DNA from: Closterium sp. Naga37s-1
Lineage: Eukaryota; Streptophyta; Zygnematophyceae; Desmidiales; Closteriaceae
Reading direction: 5' to 3'
DNA length: 64,000 bases
Assembly (NCBI GenBank): GCA_947471745.1
Contig: CANJKZ010000724.1
Location: forward strand, 1,318,501-1,382,500
The position numbers and the translations under genes are program-made. Shown in pieces: positions 1 through 10,741 of the stretch. Position 1 is the stretch's first letter; every line of letters starts with the position of its first letter. The notes below the pieces were generated by a model, which saw only the letters and a program-made list of their open reading frames with translations, ran no database searches and was not told where the DNA came from.

Positions 1-751
1 GTTAGGCGTGAGCAAGGCGTTAGCTGGACGTGGATTCATGCACGAGGTGATCACCACGACCTCTGCCCTGCTGCCACGTGCACCTCAAATCGAGATGCAC
101 AAGTTTGGCCGTTCCTTCCCCACACGAAATGGTTCCCCGTCAGCAAGCTACACTGACGTTGCGCGGACCCAACACCCCCTACCATCGAAAGCGTTCACGC
201 ACGTAAAAAGAAAAAAGAAAATAGCCGTGTGCACGTCTTTTTTACACGCGCAACGGTTTGCAGGGACTTTTAACCCTGTGCGAATTGTGTGTAGGTGTGC
301 TACATTGGGTCTGGAAAAACAATATGTTAAGCACGGGATCCATTGTGCTCGAAAAATCTTGTGCACGGGGTGAGTTTGCCTTTGCGCATTCTGTTTTCTG
401 TAAACATCTTCTGTTAAGCATAGGGTCTATTGGGTCTGGAAACCTATGCACATCGTGTGCATACCTACACATCGTCTGAAGCGTGATCAGTCGCACGACT
501 AAAAACCCTACACGTACTTTCCCACAACAAAAACGATCTCGCGCGGACGCAAATATTTTCGTGTTCGTCAGAGGCGTACAGAATTCGGTGACGAGAAATG
601 TACTTGCCCACGACAAACATTTTCTCGCGCAGACACAGTAACTTTTGAGTTCACACGAAGACGACAAGATATAATTGTGCAACTCGCGCAAACAAAGTTC
701 TCTCACGTGCATTCTCATGTCTACCAGGTTTGGCAATCTTCGTGTGCAGAA
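1..751. other. Non-coding AT-richer flank with degenerate short repeats
   Basis: No credible gene is seen; the open frames are short and low in information. Blocks starting GTTAAGCA near 328 and 413, followed by a GGGTC..ATTG..TGGAAA-like string, recur in diverged form near 5814 and 5930, beyond Copia-1. Copia-1 therefore appears to have landed inside an older, decayed repeat tract of roughly 100-bp units. Copies are too diverged to name a family. Confidence 0.5.
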
Positions 752-756
752 CTTGC

Positions 757-888
757 TGTGAAAATGAGAACGAGAATGGATGAACTATGAAATGAAGTGA
801 GTACAAATATGAAACCCTAATTAGTTGTACCCCCTATGGGATACCCCACTATAGCCTACACAACAGCATAAGCTACAATGTTCTGACA
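757..888 (-). repeat. Copia-1 3' LTR
   Basis: 132 bp. On the minus strand it begins TGTCAGAAC and ends TTTTCACA. It is identical by eye to 5581-5712. It carries the family core motif (GTAGTGGGGTATCC-like followed by GGGTACAAC and TAGGGTTT). Confidence 0.97.
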
Positions 889-890
889 CA

Positions 891-911
891 CCCCCATAGG
901 CAAAGTGGGGG
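891..911 (-). other. Copia-1 polypurine tract hairpin
   Basis: Just inside the 3' LTR, CCCCCA and TGGGGG are separated by a 9-base loop. On the minus strand the purine run GGGGGTG abuts the LTR and is the expected plus-strand primer. The same pairing occurs at the 3' end of Copia-2 to Copia-5 and, with small changes, NA4, NA6 and NA7. Confidence 0.75.
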
Positions 912-1100
912 AGAACAAGGGGTCACAAGACCAGTCAAGCAAAGCAAAGCAAAGCAAGCTCAGGGTGGATCACAAAGTCACCACACAGTCCGAGCACAGG
1001 GTCAAGGCCACACGGCCAGTTCACATGCAAAAGTACACACATATATATAAAGCTAGACAAGCAAGAGCAGGTATATATATATGTGAGAGTACAAGCAAGG

Positions 1101-4100
1101 TCAAGAGGAGAGCAAGTGAGGCAAGACGGGCACAAGACCCAGCTGAGTGCAGAAGCGCTGATGATCACAAGGCGAAAGTGCCTTGGTGAAGACATCAGCA
1201 GTGTTGGCCTCAGAGGCCACGTACGCAAGCCGCAACTGTCCACCCCTAGGCTCAGCACCCCTAGGCTCAGCACCCCCAGACGTAGCACCCCCAGGCCCAG
1301 CACCCCTAGGCTCCGCACCCCCAGGTACAGCACCCCCAGCCTCAGCACCCTCAGCAGCACCAGAGTCACCAGTGACCTCGACAGGCTCGACTGCGTCTAC
1401 CTGGGACACACCTGAAGGGGCAGGACCCTGAGGGGGGAGGGGGTCTACCTGGGGGGGACCTGGTACCAGGAAGAGTGGGGGTGGGGGGAGGGACGGAGTG
1501 CGGTAGGGGAAGAGGCGGTAGTAGGGGACCGACTCGTCAAACGTGACGTCCTGGGAGGATAGAACACGGCGAGAGGTGGGGTGGTAAAACTGCCACCCAG
1601 GCGCGTCAGGGGGGAACCCCAGGAAGACGCAAGGAGCAGCACGAGGGGATAGTTTGTCCGCAGACAGGTCGCGGACAAACGCCCGAGATCCCCAGACCCG
1701 GAACGCCGACGCATCGCCAACCTTCCCCGTCCACAGCAAGGCTGGGGAGGTCTCCGGCCTGGAGACCCTGGGGTGGAGGTTGATCTGATGCGCCGCGTAC
1801 CTCACCGCAAACGGCCACAGAAAATGGGGGGCAGCCGCATGCATCATAGACGTACGAGCGACGTCCATGACCATGCCAATGCGGCGCTCAGCAATCCCAT
1901 TTTGCTGCGGTGAGTCCGGAAGCGTGAAGGTCTGACGGATGCCCCGTGCACGACAGTAGGCACGCAGAAGGCCAGAGGAGAACTCTCCGCCTCTGTCCGA
2001 GTGCAGACGCAGAACAGGAAAGTCCGAGCCGAAGCTCTGCCTGAGCTGGAGACGAGCTGCGCGGATCCAGTCGATCAGCACCTCAGTGACATCACCCTTG
2101 CTGCGCAAGGGGAAGACTGTGGTGTAACGCGAGTAGTCGTCAACAACGAGCAGGAAGTAGCGCTCGTGACCCTGTCCACGGACGCGGGCTGGGCCCCACA
2201 CGTCCATGTGAAGTGTCTACAACGGGGCCTCTGTCGAAGGAAACTGGGAGGAGTGAGGGGCAGCACGCTGGCGCCCCTCGACACAGGGGACACAGGCAGG
2301 GCCAGGGCCCTGAGGAAGGGGAGGGAGGGACCGGGGGAGACCGGACACAAGAAGACGGGAGGCCATACCTCTGAGCCGAAGGAGAGAGGGGTGGCCAAGG
2401 CGGTGGTGCCAGAGGAGAGTCTCGTGAGACAGGAGACGACACGAACAGGGGGCAGACTCAGGACCAGACCTGGACGCCGCAGCAAACACCTGACCCGACG
2501 TAACTACCCTACCAGACTCAGCAACTGGAGGAGACGCAGTGGTCAGAGTGTACAGGCTCGACCCCGGCTGACGGGTGAACGTAGCCAGGTGTCGGCCTGT
2601 GCCAGCCTCTGTACAGTGGGTCACTCGCTGACGTGCAGGAGTGAACTGGTGGACACCCGCATCCTGTAGGTCAGCACCACTCACCAGGTTCGTCGAGAAC
2701 GAGGGGAGGTAGAGACCAGACAGGGTGCCAGAGGGAGCCGCCGGACACGGGAGGACTGTGGAGAAACGAGACAGGACCGGACCCCCAGAGGGGTCAGCGA
2801 GAGACACCGCAACCGGCCGACTAAGCGGCGTGAGTGTGGTGCGGTCCCGAAAGAAGGAGCGAGACGCCCCAGAGTCAAGAGTGAAGGTGAGGGAGGCCGA
2901 AGCCGACGCGGTACCTGAGAGAGCAGACTCACCAGTACCTGAGGACGCAGACACACCAGCACCTAGAGCAGCAGCGTCGTAAGCACCTAGGGCAGCAGCC
3001 TCACCAGTACCTAGAGCAGCAGTCTCAATGCCCGGATCGGGCTGGAAACACCGGTAACAGTCACCCTCATCACTAATAGACACAGCATACATGGCAGAGA
3101 GAATAGCATCAAAGTCCAGATCAAAGATGGCAACTCCCGCCCAAGACAGCTCGTCCCAGCGAGGGATCTCGAAGGCCTCCGGGAACTGGTGACGCCATGC
3201 GTCCGTCAGGCGGCCAAAGCAGCGCGGAGTGGGGTGCGCACCCCCACACTGCTCACCCGCACGGTCGCCGGTGCGCAGGACGTAGGTACACGGACCAAAA
3301 CCCCCACCCCGCTGGCGTGCAGTGTACCACTCACGGAGCTGCTGAGGGGACAGGGTCGCACGACCACGCTGCTGCTGCTGGCGCGAGCCACCACCGGAGC
3401 CACTCCTCTGCAAAGACCCGCGACCAGCTCCACCGCCACCCCCACCGCCTCCACCGCCTCCGCTGCCTCCACTGCCGCCGCCGCCTCCACCGCCTCCTCC
3501 GCCGCCGCCTCCTCCACCACCTCCGCTACCACCGCCACCGCCGCCGCGGCCTCCGCCTCCACTGCCGCCACCGAACCCCCCACCCCCACCTCCACCTCCA
3601 CCGCTACCCCCACTCCCCCCACTGCCTCCACCTCCACCTCCACCGCCCGCTCCTCCAGCTCCCTTGCCCCCCTTGCCCTTGCCAGGGCGGCGTCTCCCGC
3701 TAGGGGCAGACGCCGCACCGACCGACTCAAGACCAAGGAGGTCGGCCGAAGCAGCAGAGGCAACAGAGGGCAGCAGGGGGGAGGGAGAACACCCCTCAAA
3801 GATGGGGGTGCGCGGGTCACCTCGAGAGGCTCCTACAGCGACTATGCTCTTTTCTATCGCGAGGAGGGCCTTCTCGAGGAGGTCTACAGTGAGTGTGGTG
3901 GGACAGACTGAGAGAAAGTGGTCCCTGACTACTCGAAGGGAGTCAGGGAGGCGAGTGACTAGGAAGTACAGAGTGATGTACATGGGGGGGGGGTTCGCGG
4001 TGCAGAAGTCAGCAGGAAGTGCAGCGCGGTAGCGAGTGTCACTAGTGCGGAGGTGCGTAATGAGGTCAGCAACGGTGGGAAAAGAAGCAAGGTCAGGGAA

Positions 4101-4454
4101 GAGGTACGGCAGCATGAGACGGCTCAGTGCAGCAGTGGAAGGGGAGGAGTAGCGCGCGACTACAGCGGCGTACAAGGTCTGAGCACTCTTGTACTGACTA
4201 AAGTGCGCACGCTCGGAGGTAGGGAGGTGGCGACGCACAGCAAGACGTGCAGCAGCATCGCGCGTGGCCCACTGGGAGCGAACAGTGGCGTCAGCATCAG
4301 CAGCAGGGGCAGGGGAAGCGCCAGAGGTGAGGTCAAAGAGAGAGAGGCCGTCCGCCCTATCGCACTGTAAGAACAGCTGTAGGTCATCTACCCAGACCTC
4401 AAAGTCAATGGCCCGACCCTCAGCGTCAAAAGTGAGGACACTAGGGGTAGCCAT
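1101..4454 (-). pseudogene. Copia-1 gag-pol, internally deleted, one in-frame stop
   Basis: One continuous frame from the ATG at 4454 (protein begins MATPSVLTFD, the start shared by Copia-2 and Copia-5) to the stop at 1101-1103. In order: Gag N-terminal domain; a Gly-rich stretch (about residues 255-350); a Cys/His cluster; aspartic protease with DSGA; the pre-integrase domain (WHHRLGHPS then CVPC); integrase core with LVVDDYSRY, LHSDRGGEF and the IAERR glutamate. A single TAG at 2217-2219 replaces a CAG that is intact in Copia-5, separating the Gag-protease part from integrase. After the Gly/Ala/Glu/Pro repeat linker the frame jumps to the RNase H tail (GQLRLAYVASEANTADV), so the whole reverse transcriptase is missing. 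The fusion stays in frame. Confidence 0.93.
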
Positions 4455-4499
4455 GACAGCAGTAGACCAGCAGTGCAAGGAGTAGGGGAAGAGCACGCA

Positions 4500-5560
4500 G
4501 TGACAGAGGGTCTGTGCTCACCGGACAGGGCTGCTCGGGCGGCTCGGCTGCAGGGCGGCTCGGCCGCTGGGCGGCTCGGCGGCTGGGCGGCTCGGCAGCT
4601 GGGCGGCTCGGCGGCTGGGCAGTCGGCTGCACGGCGGCTCGACTGGTGGGCGGCCGGGCGGCTCGGCTGCAGCGCGGCTCGGCGGCGGGGCGGCTCGGCT
4701 GCTCTGCTGCTGGGCGGCTCGGCTGCGCTGCTGTTGGGCGGCTCGGCTGGGCCGCTGACGTAGGGCGGCGGGGCCGCTGTAGAGGAGTGGCGGGGCCGCT
4801 GCAGAAGGACGGCGGGGCCGCTGGGTAGTGAGGCGGCGGGGCCGCGAAGACGGGCGGCGGGGCCGCTGCAGAGAAGCGGCGGGGCCGCAGTGAAGGGCGG
4901 CGGGGGCCGCAACGAGAGAGGCGGCGGGGCCGCAGCGAGAGAAGCGGCGGGGCCGCGAAGTCGGGCGGCGGGGCCGCTGAGTAGGGCGGCGGGGCCACAG
5001 TGAGAGGCGGCGGGGCCGCAGCGAGAGAGGCGGCGGGGCCGCGAAGACGGGCGGCGGGGCCGCTGAGACGGGTGGCGGGGCCGCAGTGAGTGGCGGCGGG
5101 GCCGCAGCGAGAGATGGCGGCGGGGCCGCAGCGAGAGATGGCGGCGGGGCCGCGAAGACGGGCGGCGGGGCCGCAACGAGAGAGGCGGCGGGGCCGCAGA
5201 AAAGGGCGGCGACGGGCCGTAGGCTGCGCGAAGCCGCAGGTAAGGGCGGCGACGGGCCGGGGCGGCTCGAAGCCGCAGGTAGAGGCGGCGCGAAGCCGCG
5301 GGAAGGGCGGCGACGGGCCTGGGCGGCGCGAAGCCGCAGGTAGGGGCGGCGCGAAGCCGCCGGTGAGGGCGGCGCAAAGCCGCGGGTAAGGGCGGCGACG
5401 GGCCGGGAAAAGGGCGGCGCGCCGCAGCCGCTAGGGCGGCTCGACGCGACCGTAAGGGCGGCGCGACGGGCCGCTAGGTGCGGCTCGACGGGCCGCTAAA
5501 AAAAAAAGGCAGGCGCGACTCGAGGCGCGCTTCGGTGGGCCCAAGGAACAGTCCCTAGGA
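4500..5560 (-). repeat. Copia-1 GC-rich leader repeats
   Basis: About 1 kb between primer site and gag made of imperfect tandem copies of a GGCGGCGGGGCCGC-like unit, grading into GGCGGCTCGGC units near gag. Open frames on both strands here follow from stop-free GC repeats and are not genes. The position equals an untranslated leader; equivalent but not identical arrays lie in Copia-2, -4 and -5. Confidence 0.85.
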
Positions 5561-5580
5561 GGGGACCTGCTCTGATTCCA
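5551..5580 (-). promoter_or_regulatory. Copia-1 primer binding site and adjacent hairpin
   Basis: Reading minus from 5580: TGGAATCAGAGC, one mismatch from the plant copia site complementary to the 3' end of initiator-Met tRNA, directly abutting the 5' LTR. It is followed by a short hairpin (5551-5566, GTCCC paired with GGGAC), homologous in position to the one in Copia-2, -3 and -5. Confidence 0.85.
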
Positions 5581-5712
5581 TGTGAAAATGAGAACGAGAA
5601 TGGATGAACTATGAAATGAAGTGAGTACAAATATGAAACCCTAATTAGTTGTACCCCCTATGGGATACCCCACTATAGCCTACACAACAGCATAAGCTAC
5701 AATGTTCTGACA
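5581..5712 (-). repeat. Copia-1 5' LTR
   Basis: 132 bp, identical by eye to 757-888. It is followed outside by CTTGC, the second copy of the target duplication. Confidence 0.97.
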
Positions 5713-5717
5713 CTTGC

Positions 5718-7150
5718 TCGTGGGCAGAGTTAGGTGTGCACCTTTTGCGTCAGGTGTGCTTTTATGTGTGCGTTGGGTGTGTTGAGTTTTGACACCGGGT
5801 ATGGAAAAAATCCTAATTTATGCATAGGGTCCGTGGGTTGGAAAAATGTCTTGCGGCGTTTGGTTTACATTGTGCACATGTAATTTTTGCCTATGCACGC
5901 CTGTTCTATGTCAACACATTTAGTTAAGCATACGCTCCATCGGTCGGGACAGATCTTTTGCCGTAGCTGCATAATTTTTTTGCACGGGTTGGGTTTGCCT
6001 ATGCGTACTGCTTTGAAAGGTACGCGTACGGCAATGAATCTGCGGGGCTGCGAAATACCAGTTCCGCATCTGACGGCTGAAATGTGTCTACGTAACGCAA
6101 AAAATACAATAGGACACTTGGTACCCCCTCACTGATTGAAACTCCTGGCCTTGCAAGGGGCACTTTTTGTTTTTTTTTTTTTTTCATGTGCATGTGCGGA
6201 TGTATTCGTCTTGAGGGCTGTTTGCACTGGATGAACTTCCAGGTGTACCCGTCTGTACAGTATTTCAAACGTGCGCAAACGATACGGTAGAGTTGAGTCC
6301 GCGCAACATATTTCAGCGTACAGCAGGCACACGTGTCGAGGATCGTCTTTGTCCTCTTGTGCGTTTTACACACGATGTGTTTTTTGTTTCTCGCGCACTT
6401 GACACCCTTGTATTTTGTTTGGCGCGTCTGCGTATGCAAAAGATTTTATGTCATTGAGGGCTAGAACATCGTGCGGCTGTTTTATTTATATTCCGCATGC
6501 AAACGTGCATGACGCACCTCGTGTTCTTTGCAAATTTGGTTGTATGCATGATATGTTTGATCTTGAATAGTGAAAAGGTTCAATTTTCGCATCCCAACGT
6601 GAATCACGCTTCTCGTGGGTGTTCTGGACGAAATAAAATATCTGCAGCATCGTTCTACTGACGATGTTTTTGAGATTTGTACGGTCCGCATGGTGTGCAT
6701 TCCAGACAAAACTGCTTCTGGGGAGGCACGAGTTTTGTGTGGCTGGCGAAAACCGGGCGATCCTAGGCGATGTCCGATCTGGCCGCTAAAAGTCGTGCAC
6801 ACGTGCGACTCTCGCTGACGAAGCCATTTTTGCCCACGCGAAACACTTCGCGAGTCCCTCTGTCACGCCTCTGCAGGTGCACGAGGAACACCTCGCCACG
6901 TGCGTACACAACTGTAGCACGCTATTTTCATTCCTGACGCCGTTTACCCATGCCCATGCGCATGTTGTTTTTGGGAACACACACATTTTATACCTTGCCC
7001 GTACACAAACCGTACACGCACACAGTGAATTTCCTTACGCATAAGAAAATTTACTGGTTGTGGGAAAGTTGCGAGTACAACATGTGTGTACGAGCGAGGT
7101 ACAGTATTTTCTTCGGAGTGACAAACGGTGTACAGTGTGCTCGAAATATC
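5718..7150. other. Non-coding region between Copia-1 and NA1
   Basis: No gene recognised. AT-richer DNA with degenerate copies of the repeat seen at 328-450 (near 5814 and 5930) and a 14-T run near 6171. Short open frames show no domain. Confidence 0.5.
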
Positions 7151-7392
7151 TGTGAGAGAAGTAGGTAGAGTTAGGTGGGCTTGGGAGCCATAGTTTAGGA
7201 GCCTTGGTAGTTGAGTTCGAGGGTGAGGAGAGTGTCGAGAAAGTTGTGAAGGGGAATGAGAGTTTCACTATAGGTTCAAGGGTACAAATATGAAAGAAGT
7301 GAAGCAAGGTGCACCACCTAACAAGCAAGGTAACTACACTAAGTCTACATTGCAGGCAGTTATAAAGTGATGTATACAATAACATTCTGACA
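7151..7392 (-). repeat. NA1 3' LTR
   Basis: On the minus strand begins TGTCAGAATGTT and ends CTCACA. It shares the central string GGTGGTGCACCTT with the NA2 and NA3 LTRs, placing it in a related family. The left boundary is inferred from the TG..CA rule and from the 239-bp length of its relatives. Confidence 0.75.
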
Positions 7393-7979
7393 CACCCCCT
7401 AACTGCCTGCAGTGAAGAACCATGTGCAGAAACACCCCCGGAAGGGGTACACCAAGTAGAGCGCAGCAGACAGAGAGGGCAAATGAGGAGGAGAGACTGT
7501 GGAGGAAGAGAAGATGCGAGGCAACGACTGAAGCTGCAGAGGCACGGGCACAGGAGCGGCTGACTCAGTGGCTACCGAAGCAAGGGCGACGGACTACTGG
7601 AGTGACTGGCTCCGCGGCTATAGACGAGCGGCAGGAGCAACGGACCCACTGGCGACTGGTGCAACAGGCTCACTGGCTACCGAAGCAAGGGCGACGGACT
7701 ACAGGCGCTGCAGGCGACACGACAGCTACCTTCACACAACCTCCCCCAGCTGCCCCACTCCCCTCTCACACACTCCCTGTTCAAACCCTAGCTCCACTCC
7801 CACAGCACCCCCCTTAAACCCTAAACCCTAGGCTCCCACACACCCACCCCCCTCAGCGACAGCTGCAGCAGTGGGAGACGAGGGAGGAGGAGGAGCAAGG
7901 GGAGGAACACATAACCGCCACCCCCACACCCGCCACCCCCATGCTCGGCACCCCACAACCCCAGCACCACGGAATGCAC

Positions 7980-8590
7980 GGGGGGGGGGGGGGGGGGGGA
8001 ACGAGACGGGCTGCAGGTGCGGGCTGCTCCAGGGGCGGCCGCTGCAGGTGCGGGCTGCTCCAGGGGCGGCTGCTGCAGTTGCTGGCTGCTCCAGGGGCGG
8101 CTGCTGCAGGTGCGGGCTGCTCCAGGGGCGGCTGCTGCGGTTGAGGGCTGCTCCAGGGGCGGCTGCTGCAGGTGCAGGCTGCTCCAGGGGCGGCTGCTGC
8201 AGTTGCGGGCTGCTCCAGGGGCGGCTGCTGCAGGGGCGGCCGCTTCAGGGGCGGCTGCTGCAGGGGTAGCGGCTGCTGGGGCGGCTGCTGCAGTGGCGGC
8301 TGCTCCAGGGGCTGCTGCTGCAGTGGCGGCTCCAGGGGCGGCTGCTGCAGTGACGGCTGCTCCAGGGGCGGCTGCTGCAGCGGCGGTTGCTCCAGGGGCG
8401 GCTGCTGCTGGGGCGGCTGCTCCAGGGGCTGCTGCTGCAGTGGCGGCTCCAGGGGCGGCTGCTGCAGTGACGGCTGCTCCAGGGGCGGCGGCTCCAGGGG
8501 CGGCTGCTGCAGCGGCGGCTGCTCCAGGGGCGGCTGCTGCTGGGGCGGCTGCTGCTGGGGTGGCTGCTCCAGGGGCGGCTGCTGTTGCAA
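7980..8590. repeat. NA1 internal G20 run and GGCGGCTGCTGCAG-type tandem repeats
   Basis: A 20-G run at 7980-7999 is followed by about 25 imperfect units of 21-30 bp mixing GGCGGCTGCTGCAG and GCTCCAGG. Because the unit length is often a multiple of three and contains no stops, several frames on both strands stay open (poly-Ala, PLEQPP-like). These are shadows of the repeat, not genes. The matching block in NA7 is at 53930-54650. Confidence 0.85.
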
Positions 8591-8627
8591 GGCAGGCCCG
8601 CGCGCTGCTGCAAGGCAATCACATGTA

Positions 8628-8813
8628 AGCACATCCCGATTTGCTGTAGGTGGTGCACCATGCTTCTCCTTGCTATATTTTGTACTCATCTTTCTTAGTG
8701 AAGTCACTCATTCCTGCTTCAACTCTCTCGACACCTCCTTCAACCCTAAAAACCTAAGCTACTAAGTTACTCTAGCCATGGCTTCTAAGCCCAACTAGCT
8801 TAGTATCTTGACA
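8628..8813 (+). repeat. Truncated LTR of the NA2 family
   Basis: Matches the last ~185 bp of the NA2 LTR (AGCACATCCC onward to TAGTATCTTGACA), lacking its first ~50 bp. It abuts the tail of the Copia-B 5' LTR. It is either a truncated solo LTR or one side of a rearrangement with NA1. Confidence 0.8.
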
Positions 8814-9976
8814 AGACTTCCGCTACAAAGCTCTTCTAAGGCATTCCTATCCTATCCAAGATCCTTACTGTAACATGGTGTAAGAGCTAGTTTGGATTAT
8901 AGGAACTGCTAAAAGGCTTCAAGCAAGCTTTATTACAACTTATCTCTACATCAATGGCAACAACATGCCATGCGCAGATTGCGGAGAGGTTGGAGAGAAT
9001 CCAGTACAACCCTCCACTAATGTCGCTTATACTACAACGACCGTGGATACAGCGCTCCTCGAGCAGCTGATCTCCCGCATCAGCGCCCTGGAGAGCCATC
9101 AGCCGATGAGCATCGACGGCGCCAGCTACGCCCGAAGACCTCCCGATCCTCAAGGAGCTGGATCTGAGCGATCCTTCATCTTTGACAACCGCGGAGCCCA
9201 AGGATCTGCACAAGCACAATAGACGCATTACGGACGCTCAAATTCAGAGCATCAATGGTGTCAATACAGAGCAAATTCTTCTCAACATCGAAGCTCAAAA
9301 CAACGAAGCCCTTCGACTTCTACACCTTCAGCTTCGAATTCGAGCTACTGGCTCAAGGCACTCAGATTGGGATGTACTACGACGGGTCATACGCATTCCT
9401 GACCAATGGCTCACCTCAGGAGAAGACGCAGTACTACAATGAGTCACTCCTGGCCTTCAGCGTGCTGATTCGAAACCTGTCGCCCGAAGAACAGCTAAGC
9501 ATTCGCCCCTTCAAGAACGAGTGGGCACCCACGCAGCATGTCGAAGAGAAAGGCCCCGCCCTCGCTTGGGCGCAGCCGATTTCGCCGTCGACAAGAAGTT
9601 CGCGACGGATTGGTCGACGAAATGGGCTTCAGCAGTTCGACGGAAGTTTCGGTCGAGAAGGCTTTGCTCGACAGAATCTGGTCGACGAGCTCTGCGCGAC
9701 GCTTCTGGTCGAAGAGTTCGGGTCGAGGAACTCTGGTCGAAGAGTTTGGGCCGAGCAGCTCCGTTCAGCGAACGTTGTTCGACCTATCGATGTCGAGCTC
9801 ATCGACCGAAGTTGCAGAGTTGTGCGAAACTCTGCAGAGGCATGCAAACTTTCGCCGAGGAGGTTTTGTCGAAGTTCTACCTGCGGAACGGCATCACGTG
9901 GTCGACGGTGCGCACCTGTCAAAACCGACAACACGTTTAAACCTGGCACCTGCGCAATGTGCCTGACGGTGAAACC
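8814..9976 (+). mobile_element. Copia-B segment 1: 5' LTR tail, primer site, gag
   Basis: 8814-8875 matches the end of the Copia-B 3' LTR near 38866-38925 (CATTCCTATCCTATCCAAG in both), so this is the tail of its 5' LTR. TGGTGTAAGAGC at 8876-8887 is a decayed initiator-Met primer site. A gag-like start at 8954 (MATTCHAQIAERLERIQ) is followed, after a frameshift, by a helical segment (LLEQLISRISALE) and near 9255-9520 by a further segment in another frame (LLAQGTQIGMYYDGS). From about 9538 the DNA is rich in GTCGA. The ORF is broken by frameshifts. The segment ends at the NA2 insertion; AAACC at 9972-9976 is the first copy of its target duplication. Confidence 0.75.
9538..9930. repeat. GTCGA-rich block
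   Basis: Frequent GTCGA/GTCGAC every 10-30 bases. It opens with GCCCCGCCCTCGCTTGGGC, close to GCTCCGCCCTCGCCTGGGC at 42428-42446, where a second GTCGA-rich block follows. Function unknown. Confidence 0.5.
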
Positions 9977-10215
9977 TGTTGAACAATATTTATATATGTT
10001 CTTTATAATTGTCTGCAGTGTAGAGTGTAGCACATCCCAATTTGCTGTAGGTGGTGCACCATGCTTCTCCTTGCTATATCCTGTACTCATCTTTCTTAGT
10101 GAAGCAACTTTTCTTCTTCCTAAACTCTCTCGACATCTCTCTTCAACCCCAAAACCTAAGCTCCTAAGCCACTCTAGCCATGGCTCCTAAGCACAACTAG
10201 CTTAGTATCTTGACA
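9977..10215 (+). repeat. NA2 5' LTR
   Basis: 239 bp, starts TGTTGAAC and ends CTTGACA. Contains GGTGGTGCACCATGC, the core shared with the NA1 and NA3 LTRs. Confidence 0.95.
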
Positions 10216-10278
10216 TGGAATCAGAGCTGTTACGCTCTTGGCCCGTGGGCCCCACGTGCTTCCGCTGCTTTCGTGTCT

Positions 10279-10340
10279 GTCGCGCGCCCCGTGGCGCGCG
10301 ACGCTTTTTTCTTCCCGCCACGCGCTCGGGGCGCGTGGCG
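10279..10340 (+). other. NA2 leader hairpins
   Basis: GTCGCGCGCC is paired perfectly with GGCGCGCGAC over a 4-base loop (10279-10302), then CGCCACGCGC with GCGCGTGGCG over 5 bases (10316-10340). Homologous hairpins stand at the same place downstream of the primer site in NA3, NA4, NA6 and NA7. Confidence 0.85.
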
Positions 10341-10612
10341 GTTTTCTGTCCGCCGTGCGCCGCGAGGCGCGTGGCAGCTTCCTGCTTCATGCGCCACCCC
10401 GGGGACCCGCGCGTCCCCCCCCGTCGACGGTCGCGTCGCCCCCCGGGAGCCCGTCGCATCGCCCTGCAACCCCCGCTATCCCGTCCCGGCGCCCTGGGAA
10501 GCCGCGCGCGGCCCCCGGTGCCTCGTCGCGACGCCCCTACGGGACCCGCGCGGCGTCGCCCCTGCTCGTCGCGGCGCCCCCGGGCCCCGTCCCTGCTCGG
10601 CGCGGCGCACAC

Positions 10613-10741
10613 TGAGAAACTTAGAACGAGAATGAGTGGACTAAGGAATGAAAGTGATACAAATATGAAACCCTAGAATTGTGTACCCCTTAGTATCTAA
10701 CCCGCTACAGCCTACACAGGCTAGATCATATAAGTTTGACA
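10613..10741 (-). repeat. Copia-2 3' LTR
   Basis: 129 bp, on the minus strand TGTCAAACTT to TTTCTCA. Identical by eye to 19155-19283. Confidence 0.96.

Larger units (their letters stand above)
757..5712 (-). mobile_element. Copia-1: Ty1/copia LTR retrotransposon, RT-deleted
   Basis: A complete insertion of 4,956 bp bounded by two 132-bp LTRs that look identical base for base, and flanked by the 5-bp target duplication CTTGC at 752-756 and 5713-5717. Read on the minus strand, the order is 5' LTR, primer site, GC-rich leader, gag, protease, integrase, a repetitive linker, then only the last part of RNase H. Reverse transcriptase and most of RNase H are deleted, so it cannot copy itself. Identical LTRs suggest a recent insertion, hence mobilisation in trans by an intact relative such as Copia-5. 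The domain order protease-integrase-(RT) defines Ty1/copia. Confidence 0.97.
7151..8627 (-). mobile_element. NA1: non-autonomous LTR element, 5' end lost
   Basis: On the minus strand it ends in a 242-bp LTR (7151-7392; starts TGTCAGAATG, ends TCTCACA) preceded by a GGGGGTG polypurine tract. The interior has no retroviral protein. It holds the module shared by the NA group (CGTCTCCCACTGCTGCAGC-like string near 7860-7880, TAGTCC/GGTAGCC repeats near 7560-7700) and a CAG/GGCGGCTGCTGC tandem block (8010-8590). The 5' LTR and primer site are missing: at about 8628 the sequence changes abruptly to a plus-strand LTR fragment of another family. No target duplication can be assigned. Confidence 0.75.

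Noticed and set aside
3189..3911. Plus-strand ORF of 240 codons, Thr/Ala/Ser-rich, and similar frames at 14565-15209, 16969-17613 and 31677-32507.
   Set aside because: They lie antisense to the Gly-rich Gag or GGAEP linker repeats of Copia elements and mirror them; shadows, not genes.
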